A DNA stretch of 53,148 bases from JAABRU01 sp050180235 (GCA_050180235.1 JBFXEJ010000029.1:1-53148), one strand, 5' to 3'; positions 17,078 to 26,119 are shown, counted from the first letter of the stretch. Numbers and translations are program-made. The notes: generated from the letters alone by a model not told the origin.

Positions 17078-17914
17078 TTAGCAGTATTCAAAAACCCCGT
17101 TGCTGATGACCTCTTCCCCGCTTTCCGCGTTCACAGTTTTCCACAGGGCTTTTCCATCCCCGGTTTTCCAGATCAGGGTGCGGATGGGAATTCCCGGATA
17201 TAAGGGTTTTGAAAAACGGCAGTCCATACGTTTTGCCCTTTCCGGTTCTCCGGGAATGAGTGCTGCAATCAGCGCGCGGCAGGCATATCCATGTGTGCAG
17301 AGACCGTGCATGATGGGTTTTTCAAATCCCGCCATTTTCGCAAATTCCGGATCAGCATGAAGCTGAAATATATCACCGGAAAGACGGTAAAGCAGTGGCT
17401 GATTCTCAGACGGATGATCCGGCATATCCATGTCAGGCATTCTGTCCGGAAAGGAAAAGGTTTTCTTTGGAGCGTTCTCCCCGCCAAAACCGCCGTCCAA
17501 ACGGGAAAAAATGGTGAACACTCCGGAAAAAAGTTTCTGTCCGCTGGAATGCACAGTTTCACTTTCCGCAATTATCAGAGCGCCTTTGTCCTTTCCCTTG
17601 TCATAATAATGGGTAACTTTCACTTCTGAAATCAGACTTCCCTCATGCGGAATAATATTGTGAAAAACCAGTTCCTGCTCTCCGTGCAGAATTCCTGCAA
17701 GATTAACATTTGTGGCCGCAGCCACCTGAAAAAAAAGTTCAAACACCGCTGCCACGGAAAAGCTGGGAATTACTTTGAGGTTTTTCTCATAACAGTAGTC
17801 CAGTTCCTTAAAACCGGCTCCCACCCCCAAAGCGTACATAACAGCATCTTTCCAGTTGTATTCTTTGCGGACAGGGCCGATGGTTTTGCCGATAACATCG
17901 AAATTCAGTGCCAT
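17078..17914 (-). CDS. MaoC-family dehydratase ((R)-specific enoyl-CoA hydratase 2 type)
   Basis: A 278-residue double hot-dog hydratase resembling the peroxisomal multifunctional enzyme hydratase-2 domain. The catalytic motif is clear: SGDIFQLHADPEFAKMAGF at about 176-194 with D and H as catalytic residues, followed by PIMHGLCTHGYA. The N-terminal hot-dog includes YALGVGAG near 28 and the substrate-binding region. It would hydrate trans-2-enoyl-CoA to (R)-3-hydroxyacyl-CoA. It fits with the nearby acyl-CoA synthetases and is the first gene of a same-strand run leading into rpn and larEBC. Confidence 0.9.
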   Translation of the reverse strand: MALNFDVIGKTIGPVRKEYNWKDAVMYALGVGAGFKELDYCYEKNLKVIPSFSVAAVFELFFQVAAATNVNLAGILHGEQELVFHNIIPHEGSLISEVKVTHYYDKGKDKGALIIAESETVHSSGQKLFSGVFTIFSRLDGGFGGENAPKKTFSFPDRMPDMDMPDHPSENQPLLYRLSGDIFQLHADPEFAKMAGFEKPIMHGLCTHGYACRALIAALIPGEPERAKRMDCRFSKPLYPGIPIRTLIWKTGDGKALWKTVNAESGEEVISNGVFEYC

Positions 17915-18065
17915 GATACTCTCCTTGCCATGAGTTGAAAAAAATTGCGGATATTCCCGCAGAAATCTGAAAAACAGTCAGACATCTGTTTTTGTGAAAT
18001 TTTTTGTCCCGGCAGCTTCGCAGCAGATTGAACAAACCGGGGCGATCATAGACTTCAACTGTCTA

Positions 18066-18168
18066 AGGTGATTTGCGGAAAAAAATATACCACCAAAGTA
18101 TCAAAAACTTCCGGCTTTTGCCCTGTGCCTGTGAACTGAACCGGGATATTTATTTTCAGAAATCACCT
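18066..18168 (-). mobile_element. 103-bp MITE-like element, family A, copy 2 (reversed)
   Basis: Same ends (AGGTGATTT, AAATCACCT) and the same 103-bp length as copies at 880 and 32617, in the opposite orientation. The three align without gaps, differing by scattered substitutions. Confidence 0.75.
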
Positions 18169-18337
18169 GACTCCTGCTACTGCATGACCACGTTGAATTT
18201 TATATATTCCCCTCTCAGGAGGGGAATTGATACCATAAAATCTAAATTGGTCATGTACTACCTTTATGCCCATTTTCTATGAATCCCGCATAAAAGTCAA
18301 ATCCAAAAATTTTAAGACGGGAAATGTGGTTTTGTAA

Positions 18338-18481
18338 AACAATACCAAAGAAACCCGTGATGTTTCCAATATCCGTTATTTCGGTGATCCCGTTTACATC
18401 TGGTATCTGAAACAGAATATTGAAGACAAACTGATAACAGAACTTTTTATAATGATAACTTATACCGATTTGCCATTGATT
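18338..18481 (+). pseudogene. possible protein-gene fragment
   Basis: After an in-frame stop at 18335-18337, a frame reads NNTKETRDVSNIRYFGDPV and continues with YIWYLKQNIEDKLITELF before a stop at 18479. Composition and codon flow look protein-like, without a start codon or ribosome-binding site. It ends in a family D element. Possibly the remnant of a gene disrupted by elements; parent family not recognised. Confidence 0.25.
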
Positions 18482-18562
18482 TGATCCAAATTTCAGAAAA
18501 TCTCATCCTGAGAGGGGGCAGGGTGTTTTTAATAAGTATGTTTTCAATTGCGAATTGGTATT
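18460..18562. mobile_element. inverted-repeat element, family D, copy 2
   Basis: Left end TTATACCGATTTGCCATTGA and right end complement TAATACCAATTCGCAATTG form an imperfect terminal inverted repeat matching that at 12844-12984. The interior differs from copy 1. Confidence 0.5.
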
Positions 18563-18724
18563 ATTTACGCAATGTTATAAAAATCAGAAAATTATTTTTT
18601 TCGCCATTATGACGGTGGAGCGTGACATTCGTTAAGAATTTTTTACAGACAATTCCGGGATTTTTAGCAGGAAAAGACACAAAAAGATTGATTTTTCCTG
18701 AATTTTTCTGTAATTGTGGCAATT

Positions 18725-21700
18725 ATGCACACAAAAAAACATTCCATGAAATCTGCCATCAACTTTCCGCTGTTTCTTCTCGTGATGCTCCTCACTGCTG
18801 CCCTGGCCGGAGCCGGTTTTCTGCTTACGGACATTGACACGGACATTACCCGTTATCTTCCCCGGCATGATCGTGTGATTTCAGACGCTGGCTATATTTT
18901 CAAACACCATCCCATTCAGGATCAGATTGTCATGGATCTGTCTCTGCCGCAGGAAAATCCGGATTTGCTGGCTGAATGCGGAAACCGGGTTGAGCAGTAT
19001 CTTAAAGAAAGTCCTCTGTTCCGTCAGGTGGGCATGGATGAAATGCAGGAAATTTTTCCTGATCTGATTTCCCATATTGTGAAAAATCTGCCGGTTCTGT
19101 TCAGTCAGAGGGATTTGGAGAAATCTGTAGCTCCCATGCTGAATTCAGAACAAATCCGGATCAGTATGGCATCTTTGCATGAATCTTTGCTGAATCTGGA
19201 CGGCATCGGTCAGACAGCGTATATTTCCGAAGATCCGCTGGGATTGAGAAATTCTGTACTGGCACGAATGGCCGATCTTGCGCCTTCAAAGGATATACGG
19301 ATACACAAAGGAAAACTTATTTCAAAGCACGGAAAGCATCTGCTGCTGATGGCCGTGCCTGTCATGCCGGGAACTGACACGGCGTTTGCCCGGAAGCTCG
19401 CTGATTTTTTTGACAATATTTCGGAAAAACTGAAACAGGAATATCCGGAAGCTGTTCTGACTCCGGTGGGAGCGTACCGGGCTGCGCTGGATAATGAAAA
19501 AATTGCACGCGGAGATGTGCAGAAAGCCATCTGGCTTGCCACGCTGGGAATCGCACTGCTCCTGCTTTTTGCCTTTCCCCGTCCCCTGATGGGACTTTTC
19601 GCGTTTGTGCCTGCGCTGGCCGGAACTGCTGCTGCGTTTTTTGTTTTTTCCCTGATATACCGATCTGTATCCATCATGGCCCTGGGTTTTGGCGGAGCTA
19701 TTATTTCCATTACTGTGGATCATGGCATTGCCTATCTTCTGTTTCTGGATCGCGCAGAAGAAACATCAGGAAAACAGGCTGCTTTGGAAATCCGGGCTGT
19801 GGGACTGATAGCCACACTTACCACTGTGGGAGCCTTTGCAGCACTCTGTTTCAATGATTTTCCGATTTTTGAGCAGCTTGGCCTGTTTACAGCTTTGGGC
19901 ATTGCCTTTTCCTTTGTTTTTGTGCATACGGTTTTTCCCCGGATTTTTCCGATTATGCCTCCGGCTCCTTCCAGAAATCTGCCTCTGCGGAATGTGGTGA
20001 AAAAACTGTCCGGAACCGGGAAAAAAACAGCATTCGCGGCTCTGATTTTTGCCATTGTCATGATCTTTTTTGCCAAACCGGATTTCAATGTCAGTCTGAG
20101 TGCCATGAATACCGTAAGTGAGGAAACCGGAGCCGCGCAGGATTTGCTCACAGAAGTTTGGGGACAGCAGATCTTCAGCAAAACATACCTGATGACAGAA
20201 GCCGAAGATATGGAAGTGCTTCAGCAGAAAGCAGACCGTCTGCTGGAAATGTTTGAACAGGACATGGATTCAGACGCACTGCATTCCGGATTTGTTCCTT
20301 CCATGATTTTTCCGGGAAAACAACGGCAGCAGCAGAATCTGACCGCATGGAAAAATTTCTGGACACAGGAACGAATCGGAAATTTGGAAAAAAATCTTGC
20401 AGAAAGTTCAGCGGAGATCGGATTTACAGCAGAAGCCTTTGTTCCTTTTTATCAGATTCTTGCAGATGATTCCCTGTCTGCTGATTTTGCAGATATTCCT
20501 GAACAATATTTCAGACTTCTGGGCATATCGCAGGATACAGAAAAAAACACATGTCGGCAGTTATCCGGACTGACACCCGGAAAAGCATATGATGCGGAAA
20601 AATTTTGGGAAAGATACAGCCCTTTTTGCCATATCTTTGATTCCAATCTGTTTTCCCAAAAGCTGGGGCATCTGCTTTTTTCCGCATTCATCCGTATGCT
20701 TGTTATTGTGGGCATCAGCGTTACTGTGCTGCTTTTTCTCTTTTTCCTTGACCTGAAAATCACAGTGATCGCTCTGCTGCCGGTATGCTTCGCGATGATC
20801 TGCACAATGGGAACCATGAATCTCATCGGACATTCTCTTGATATACCCGGACTGATGCTCGCGATTATTGTTTTTGGCATGGGAATTGACTATTCGCTTT
20901 TTCTTGTTCGCGCCTACCAGAGATACCGGGATGAATCCCATCCCTGTTTTGAACTGATCCGTATAGCGGTTTTCATGGCCTCGGCCTCCACACTTGTGGG
21001 ATTCGGGGTTTTGTGCTTTGCCGAACATTCCCTGCTGAAAAGTGCGGGACTGACCTCGTTTCTTGGGATTGCCTATTCACTGGCAGGTGCATTGACAATT
21101 CTGCCGCCCATGATGCGCTGGATTCTCAGCGAGGGCGAAAAAGAAAACAGCAGCGGAGATATACGGAAACGGATTATGAACCGCTGTAAAAATGCAGATG
21201 CCTTTCCCCGGATGTTTGCCCGTTTCAAACTCCGGCTGGATCCCATGTTTTCAGAACTGCCTGATTTTTTTGATGCGGCAAAGCCTCCGCGAATTGTGCT
21301 GGACATTGGCTGCGGTTACGGGGTTCCGGCCTGCTGGATGCTGGAAAGTTTTCCGGATGCAAGAATCATCGGCATTGATCCGGATCAGGAACGCACACGG
21401 GTGGCTGCTTATGTGATGGGAAAACATGGAGAAATCATAACCGGAAGTGCACCGGATATTCCGCAGATTCCTGAACCTGCTGATACGGTTTTGCTGCTGG
21501 ATATTATCCATTTTCTTACTGATCCGGAACTGGAACTGAGCCTGAAACGGATTTATGAAAACATGGAAAACAAAGGACGCCTGATTGTCCGTGCGGTGAT
21601 TCCCCCCGAAAACGGAAAATACTCCCGCACATGGCGGTTTGAGGCTTTGAAACTGAAAATTGCAGGCATAGCTTCGTATTACCGTTCTGCGGATAAAATT

Positions 21701-21802
21701 CGGGAAATGATGTGCGAAGCCGGGTTTGATATATTCTTTTCCGGCCTGTCCGGCGGAAATCCGGAATCTTTGTGGTGCATTGGTGAAAAGGCGGGGAAAT
21801 GA
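18725..21802 (+). CDS. MMPL/RND-type exporter fused to a SAM-dependent methyltransferase
   Basis: A ~1,025-residue protein. The first ~800 residues are an MMPL-type RND exporter: one N-terminal helix, a large periplasmic loop, five or six helices (about 265-420), a second loop and a second helix block (about 655-805) containing IIVFGMGIDYSLFLVRAYQR, the conserved GxxxDY feature. After a ~50-residue linker a class I methyltransferase follows, with SAM motif LDIGCGYGVPACWML at about 859-873, acidic motif IIGIDPDQ and LLLDIIHFL. MMPL exporters and methyltransferases are separate genes in aryl-polyene-type lipid clusters, so this could move and modify a lipid or polyene. The start is uncertain: GTG at 18716, ATG at 18725 or 18746; none has a clear ribosome-binding site. 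Confidence 0.85.
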   Translation: MHTKKHSMKSAINFPLFLLVMLLTAALAGAGFLLTDIDTDITRYLPRHDRVISDAGYIFKHHPIQDQIVMDLSLPQENPDLLAECGNRVEQYLKESPLFRQVGMDEMQEIFPDLISHIVKNLPVLFSQRDLEKSVAPMLNSEQIRISMASLHESLLNLDGIGQTAYISEDPLGLRNSVLARMADLAPSKDIRIHKGKLISKHGKHLLLMAVPVMPGTDTAFARKLADFFDNISEKLKQEYPEAVLTPVGAYRAALDNEKIARGDVQKAIWLATLGIALLLLFAFPRPLMGLFAFVPALAGTAAAFFVFSLIYRSVSIMALGFGGAIISITVDHGIAYLLFLDRAEETSGKQAALEIRAVGLIATLTTVGAFAALCFNDFPIFEQLGLFTALGIAFSFVFVHTVFPRIFPIMPPAPSRNLPLRNVVKKLSGTGKKTAFAALIFAIVMIFFAKPDFNVSLSAMNTVSEETGAAQDLLTEVWGQQIFSKTYLMTEAEDMEVLQQKADRLLEMFEQDMDSDALHSGFVPSMIFPGKQRQQQNLTAWKNFWTQERIGNLEKNLAESSAEIGFTAEAFVPFYQILADDSLSADFADIPEQYFRLLGISQDTEKNTCRQLSGLTPGKAYDAEKFWERYSPFCHIFDSNLFSQKLGHLLFSAFIRMLVIVGISVTVLLFLFFLDLKITVIALLPVCFAMICTMGTMNLIGHSLDIPGLMLAIIVFGMGIDYSLFLVRAYQRYRDESHPCFELIRIAVFMASASTLVGFGVLCFAEHSLLKSAGLTSFLGIAYSLAGALTILPPMMRWILSEGEKENSSGDIRKRIMNRCKNADAFPRMFARFKLRLDPMFSELPDFFDAAKPPRIVLDIGCGYGVPACWMLESFPDARIIGIDPDQERTRVAAYVMGKHGEIITGSAPDIPQIPEPADTVLLLDIIHFLTDPELELSLKRIYENMENKGRLIVRAVIPPENGKYSRTWRFEALKLKIAGIASYYRSADKIREMMCEAGFDIFFSGLSGGNPESLWCIGEKAGK

Positions 21803-21805
21803 AGT

Positions 21806-22993
21806 TTAGGGCAGAATCCTCTGGATTTCCTTCATCACAGCATCGGTTGTTTTTCCCGCGCTGTTGATCATCACCACAAAGCGGTACAAAGAACCGTCCT
21901 GATTTTCAATATATCCGGCACGGCTTTTCACTCCTGTCAGGCTTCCGGTCTTGTAGAATTCCCGTCCTTCATGACGCATGAGATGACGCCAGGGTTCGAA
22001 TTTTTCCAGAACCTTCAGCATCTGCTGCGGTGAAATTCGGTTGTTTCTGGAAATGCCGGAACCTTCGTCTATTTCAATTCCTTCTGCTCCCAGAATATTT
22101 TCTGCATACACAGCCGCTGCTTTTCTTCCTTTTTCCAGATTTCCGGGCGGCCCGCAAGCCTTGATTCCGGCAGTAAGAAACAGTTGATTTGCAATGAAAT
22201 TGTTGGAATATTCCATCAGGCGGATAATTACCTGATCCAGAGAAAAATCAGAGATATGCCGGTATATCAGCCGGTCTTTGCCGGGTCGGACTGTTCCGAT
22301 TTTTATATCTCCATCTGTTTGCACGCCCTCTTTTTTCAGAAACCAGCGAAACAGATGACCCGCGTAGAAAAGGGTTTCCTTATTTTCCGCAGAAAGCACA
22401 ATGCGCTCCTGTTTCAGCCCGGAACTGCGAACCCTGTCCAGCACAAAAGGCAGAAGCGGAGTCTGGGGCTCATCACTGACATATTCGCCATTGATCCGTC
22501 TGAAACTCACCGTATTGAAATTGACGCACAGCGCACCGTTGGGAGAATCATAGGGATTGAGGGTGGATGTGACACCGGGAATGACAGCCGGTTCAAAATG
22601 CGAATCATCCAGAATCAGATCATAAAAATGCTCTGTTTTTTCATGGACAGATTTGGCAATCTGAGGCATCACCTCTGAAATAAGCAGGGGATCACCGTAT
22701 CCTTTGATAATCAGGTTTTCCTTTTCATCCATCCAGAATTCCGTGACAAATCGGAAATCATCTCCCAGATAATGCCGGGACATCAGGGCAGTAAAAGTTT
22801 TGAGGGTTGAGGCTGGCATACGCTGTATGTTCCCATTTTTGCTGAAAAGAACTTTGCCCTTCACGTCAGAGATCAGCACTCCGTCCTCCGGGCCGATAAT
22901 CGTTTCCAGTCTGTCCCACTGCCCGGCTGCTATCCTGCATTGAGGAAACACAAGGCATATAAAAAAAAGCACAGTAAAAAAAAGTTTTTTCAT
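21806..22993 (-). CDS. dacB: D-alanyl-D-alanine carboxypeptidase/endopeptidase (PBP4 type, S13)
   Basis: A 395-residue exported penicillin-binding protein. An N-terminal signal peptide (about 1-23, hydrophobic core FFTVLFFICLVFP) precedes the three serine-peptidase motifs: SxxK as STLK at 62-65, SxN as YSNN near 264, and KTG in YKTGSLTG near 345. It would trim or cleave peptidoglycan cross-links in the periplasm. It is shorter than E. coli DacB because the domain inserted between the first motifs is reduced. It converges with the MMPL fusion gene with only 3 bases between stops, and is separated from the EF-hand gene by a strong hairpin. Confidence 0.88.
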   Translation of the reverse strand: MKKLFFTVLFFICLVFPQCRIAAGQWDRLETIIGPEDGVLISDVKGKVLFSKNGNIQRMPASTLKTFTALMSRHYLGDDFRFVTEFWMDEKENLIIKGYGDPLLISEVMPQIAKSVHEKTEHFYDLILDDSHFEPAVIPGVTSTLNPYDSPNGALCVNFNTVSFRRINGEYVSDEPQTPLLPFVLDRVRSSGLKQERIVLSAENKETLFYAGHLFRWFLKKEGVQTDGDIKIGTVRPGKDRLIYRHISDFSLDQVIIRLMEYSNNFIANQLFLTAGIKACGPPGNLEKGRKAAAVYAENILGAEGIEIDEGSGISRNNRISPQQMLKVLEKFEPWRHLMRHEGREFYKTGSLTGVKSRAGYIENQDGSLYRFVVMINSAGKTTDAVMKEIQRILP

Positions 22994-23009
22994 TTTGATT
23001 TATTCCAAT

Positions 23010-23055
23010 AAAAGACGGAATGGTGGGCATGTCAGTGCCCACCATTCCGTCTTTT
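23010..23055 (-). terminator. perfect 20-bp hairpin after the EF-hand gene
   Basis: 23010-23029 pairs without mismatch with 23036-23055 around a 6-base TGTCAG loop, and each arm ends in an A or T run. It lies between the EF-hand stop (23066) and the dacB start (22993), so it would end EF-hand transcription. Confidence 0.75.
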
Positions 23056-23065
23056 CAAACATCTC

Positions 23066-23383
23066 TCATAGAAGGCGGGTCAGCCATTCCGGAGCCTCTC
23101 CGCTTTTGCTCCTTGCTATTGCTTTCTCACAGAATATAAGCCATTCCTCCGCGCTCACATGACCATCATTGTTCAGATCAACGAGTTCCTGAATTCCCTT
23201 CCAGGCTTTCTGTTTGGCTTCAACCAGTTTTTTCCATTCGGCACTGTCATCGCTCCAGCCCTTTTGTATCTTTGTATTATATGCCTGCGTTATAAAATCC
23301 CTTAATTCAAGAGTTCCACTTTTATCTGCATCCAACTTATTGAAAAAAGACATAAATTTCTTTTTTTGCAAATCTGTTAGCAT
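23066..23383 (-). CDS. EF-hand calcium-binding protein
   Basis: A 105-residue soluble protein with two EF-hand loops. The first is DADKSGTLELRD at 18-29 and the second DLNNDGHVSAEE at 69-80; both have Asp at position 1 and Gly at 6, with position 12 Asp in the first and Glu in the second. The start is set at 23383, 7 bases after AAAGGAG, rather than the 9-residue longer reading. No signal peptide, so a cytoplasmic calcium sensor or buffer is likely. Partner unknown. It is monocistronic by layout, bounded by hairpins on both sides. Confidence 0.82.
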   Translation of the reverse strand: MLTDLQKKKFMSFFNKLDADKSGTLELRDFITQAYNTKIQKGWSDDSAEWKKLVEAKQKAWKGIQELVDLNNDGHVSAEEWLIFCEKAIARSKSGEAPEWLTRLL

Positions 23384-23444
23384 ATGTTCTCCTTTATGTA
23401 TATGCAGCAAGGCATGTTATATTGCACACAGTCTTAGCGTTTGC

Positions 23445-23467
23445 GTTACGGGGCAGAGCCCCGTAAC
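23445..23467 (-). terminator. hairpin after the DHH phosphoesterase gene
   Basis: GTTACGGGGC (23445-23454) and GCCCCGTAAC (23458-23467) pair perfectly around an AGA loop, 58 bases past the stop at 23526. No T-run follows, so its role as terminator is uncertain. Confidence 0.45.
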
Positions 23468-23525
23468 AAATTGTCATTGCAAAAAAAACGAATCGACTGC
23501 CGGTTTGTCGGCAGGCAAATTTCTT

Positions 23526-24443
23526 TCACTGCCGGTTCATCTCTGTCACCAGTTCTTCCAGAACCCTTTCCGCATCTTCCACAGGAACCTGACAGGTTCC
23601 CACTTTGCGGTGTCCGCCTCCGCCGTATCTGAGCATCAGCGCGCCCACATCCGCAGTCGCTGTTTTGTTGATAATGCTGTAACCGCAGGTCATTACAATA
23701 TTCTGCCTGTTCAGTCCCCAAATTACCTGAATGGAAATATTCTGCTCCGGGTAAAGGCTGTACATCACAAAGCGGTTGCCGGTATAGATTTCATCCTGCT
23801 TTCTCAGATCCAGCACAATCACTTTTCCGCGGATTTTGGTATTGGCCTGAATCATTTCCCTGAACAGTCTGTCCTGCTCAAAATAGCGTTTCACCCTTTC
23901 CTTCACATCAGGCAGTTCCAGAATTTCTTCCACAGTTTTGTTACGGCAGTAACCGATCATGTCCATCATCAGTTGGTAATTGCTGATTTTGTAATCTTTG
24001 TAACGTCCCAGACCTGTCCGGGGGTCCATGATAAAGGAAAGAAGTACCCATCCTTTGGGATTGAGAATCTCATCAGCGGTAAAATCGGCAGAATCAGCTT
24101 TGTCCACAGCAGCCACAAGATTCCGGATATGGGAATCAGTGAATTTTTTGTCACCGCCGTAGTAATTGTAGATCACACGCGCAGCACTCCGGGCTGAGGT
24201 GTCGCTGACCCCTTTGAATGAACCATGTGCCTTTCTTTCATCTTCACTGGAATGATGATCAAACCACAGGCCGCATCCTTTCACATAGGGGATATTGGCC
24301 AGGAGATCGTTTTCAGTGACTTCGACTTTGCCATCCTGGATGTCTTTGGGATGCACGAATTTAATATCATCGATTATCCCGACTTCCTTTAACAGCACCG
24401 CACAGCCAAGTCCGTCAAAATCCGAACGTGTTAAAAGTCTCAT
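23526..24443 (-). CDS. DHH family phosphoesterase (exopolyphosphatase-like)
   Basis: A 305-residue cytoplasmic protein of the DHH/DHHA1 superfamily, whose members hydrolyse phosphodiesters or polyphosphate with manganese. Metal-binding motifs are visible: SDFDGLGC at 7-14, WFDHHSS near 60-66 and the C-terminal DHHA1 motif GGGGHRKVGTCQ near 275-286. The exact substrate (polyphosphate, nano-RNA, cyclic dinucleotide product) cannot be told. A strong AAGGAGG precedes the ATG. It lies just beyond the terminator of the glp-type gene run and is probably transcribed separately. Confidence 0.85.
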   Translation of the reverse strand: MRLLTRSDFDGLGCAVLLKEVGIIDDIKFVHPKDIQDGKVEVTENDLLANIPYVKGCGLWFDHHSSEDERKAHGSFKGVSDTSARSAARVIYNYYGGDKKFTDSHIRNLVAAVDKADSADFTADEILNPKGWVLLSFIMDPRTGLGRYKDYKISNYQLMMDMIGYCRNKTVEEILELPDVKERVKRYFEQDRLFREMIQANTKIRGKVIVLDLRKQDEIYTGNRFVMYSLYPEQNISIQVIWGLNRQNIVMTCGYSIINKTATADVGALMLRYGGGGHRKVGTCQVPVEDAERVLEELVTEMNRQ

Positions 24444-24760
24444 CCTTTCCTCCTTGTGTGTTCAGTGTTCATTTGGCAATTGCCGATTATACCTGTTTAC
24501 CGTTTATATAAAAAACTGATGTTATCCGGCGCTTTTAAAAATCAGAGTCTTAATGTATCCGCCGTCATTCCGGCAAAAGCCGGAAGCTGGAACCAGCTTT
24601 TTCCCCCACAAACCGGAAGGTTGTGCTGATTTAAGCACAAATAAGGACAGACACCTGTTCACTGACAACTGATAAGCAGGCAAACGAAATTTTTCGTGTA
24701 TTCAAAAAATCCGGTTTTTCTGAAAATCCGGATTGTTCTGAAAACTTTATACCCTAAAAT
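24444..24760. other. intergenic region with a truncated family B element and a hairpin
   Basis: Contains the left half of a family B element (24516-24600), which begins CTGATGTTA, keeps the GTCATTCCGGC core and lacks the right end. A hairpin at 24704-24737 (AATCCGG pairs) follows the HATPase stop as a likely terminator. Otherwise nothing. Confidence 0.55.
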
Positions 24761-25309
24761 TTATACTGACTTACTTAACTGTCTGATCATTTCCTGTGCT
24801 GATTCCTTTAACTGACGGATAACCGCTGGCTCACCAATGGAAATACCCCCCAGCTCTGCCTTGATTTCCGCTGTGTCCAGCATAAAATCCTTTCCGTCAA
24901 TGATATGGGTGTAGATAAAATCAATTTCCGGCTGTCCGGCAATCAGAAGCATTACGGTTCCGGCCATATCGCCCAGTGGCGCACGGTCTATGTGATCATA
25001 CTGGAAGGTGGCAGTGTTACGGGTTCCTTTTCCGACTTCGGAATGAATGGCAAAACTGCCGCCGCACCTTTCTGCTGCTGCCTTCAGCAGAGAAAGCCCC
25101 ATTCCCACCCTCCGGGTTGTCCGGGTGGTGACAAAGGGATCTGTGATATTGGCAAGCATATCAGGGGGTATGCCCCGTCCGTTGTCCCTGATTTCCACTG
25201 TGAGCAGATTGCCTGCCCGGTTTTCATTTATATATATTTCAATGCGGTTTGCTCCGGCTGCAATGCCGTTTTCCGCAATGTCCATAATATGAAGTGAGAT
25301 TTCACGCAT
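24761..25309 (-). CDS. HATPase-fold protein (anti-sigma/histidine-kinase-like ATPase)
   Basis: A 182-residue protein made essentially of a GHKL ATP-binding domain without a histidine dimerisation domain. N-box ENGIAAGANRIEI near 13-25, DNGRGIPPDML (G1) near 42-52 and VGMGLSLLKAAAE (G2) near 68-80 are readable. The C-terminal ~70 residues are a separate small domain. Similar stand-alone ATPases sit with DRTGG and PHP genes near NAD-dependent electron-bifurcating hydrogenases; no hydrogenase gene is in view. It would bind ATP and perhaps phosphorylate or sequester a regulator. Last gene of the run. Confidence 0.8.
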   Translation of the reverse strand: MREISLHIMDIAENGIAAGANRIEIYINENRAGNLLTVEIRDNGRGIPPDMLANITDPFVTTRTTRRVGMGLSLLKAAAERCGGSFAIHSEVGKGTRNTATFQYDHIDRAPLGDMAGTVMLLIAGQPEIDFIYTHIIDGKDFMLDTAEIKAELGGISIGEPAVIRQLKESAQEMIRQLSKSV

Positions 25310-25343
25310 GTTTTTTTCCTGTTAAAACAATGGGACAGAGTAA

Positions 25344-26087
25344 TTATCCGGCAATAACACTTCTTCCATCCAGGCCATGCAGAGCCAGCCGGATTTCCTC
25401 CAGACAGGGTGTATCCATAATCATTTCTGTCCGCGTTCTTCCGATGTCCTGCGGAAAATGGGCATCAGAGGAAGTCACACAGGCCAGATGACTGATACCG
25501 GGAATTTTTTTCCGAGCGTCTTTCAGTGGAATGCGAAAGGAGACTTCCACTCCGTCCAAAGGCAGATCCGGGGGGATAAACCCCAGTTGACTGATAAGCC
25601 CGAAAGCCTGCCGATCCACATGAGCGGCAATGCTCAGCCCCCCAAGCTGATGGGTTTTTTCCACTATTTTTTCAATTGACAGAGTGGTGGCTCCGATAAG
25701 CATTCTGTCATTTTCGCCGATGACCTCATCGTTTTCATCTGCGATAATCTGATAACCGAAATAATCAGGCCGGTTGGTTCCGGGCAGATGGGCCTGCACA
25801 TATTCCTGCATGGCCAAAACCTGCGTCATATCGGCAAACAGGGCAAGAATATGAACTTCCTCTTTGGTGCAGATTTCCATTCCAGGAAGTACGCACAGTC
25901 CCAGTTTTTGGCCCACACGCATGGCAGCAGCAGCATTTTCTGCACAGTTGTGGTCGCAGATGGCAATGATATCCAGTCCTTTTTCCCTGCTTTTTTCCAC
26001 CACTGCACGTGGGCTCATTTCCCAGTCTCCGCAGGGGGAAAGGCAGGTATGGATATGCAGATCCGCGTATCTTTGCATGAGGGACAT
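25344..26087 (-). CDS. PHP domain metal-dependent phosphoesterase
   Basis: A 247-residue TIM-barrel-like PHP phosphoesterase. The metal ligands are visible in order: DLHIHTCLSPCG near 9-20, ICDHNC near 43, PGMEI near 69, AAHVDR near 164 and SSDAHFPQDIG near 210. These enzymes hydrolyse phosphodiester or phosphomonoester bonds with several bound metals. The start is the ATG at 26087 because GGGGAGG lies just upstream. It follows the DRTGG gene and precedes the HATPase by 34 bases, consistent with one transcript and a signalling role. Confidence 0.85.
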   Translation of the reverse strand: MSLMQRYADLHIHTCLSPCGDWEMSPRAVVEKSREKGLDIIAICDHNCAENAAAAMRVGQKLGLCVLPGMEICTKEEVHILALFADMTQVLAMQEYVQAHLPGTNRPDYFGYQIIADENDEVIGENDRMLIGATTLSIEKIVEKTHQLGGLSIAAHVDRQAFGLISQLGFIPPDLPLDGVEVSFRIPLKDARKKIPGISHLACVTSSDAHFPQDIGRTRTEMIMDTPCLEEIRLALHGLDGRSVIAG

Positions 26088-26119
26088 AATCAGCCTCCCC
26101 GGCAAACCTGTTTCCGTGT

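Larger units (their letters stand above)
17915..18715. other. gene-poor region between divergent maoC and the MMPL fusion gene
   Basis: Promoters of both divergent genes should lie here. It contains a family A element (18066-18168), a possible gene fragment (18338-18481) and a family D element (18460-18562). No intact gene was recognised. Confidence 0.55.

Noticed and set aside
15955..17091. The longer 378-residue start for the Rpn gene
   Set aside because: It would overlap maoC by 14 bases and lacks a ribosome-binding site; the ATG at 16989 has GGAG at suitable spacing.
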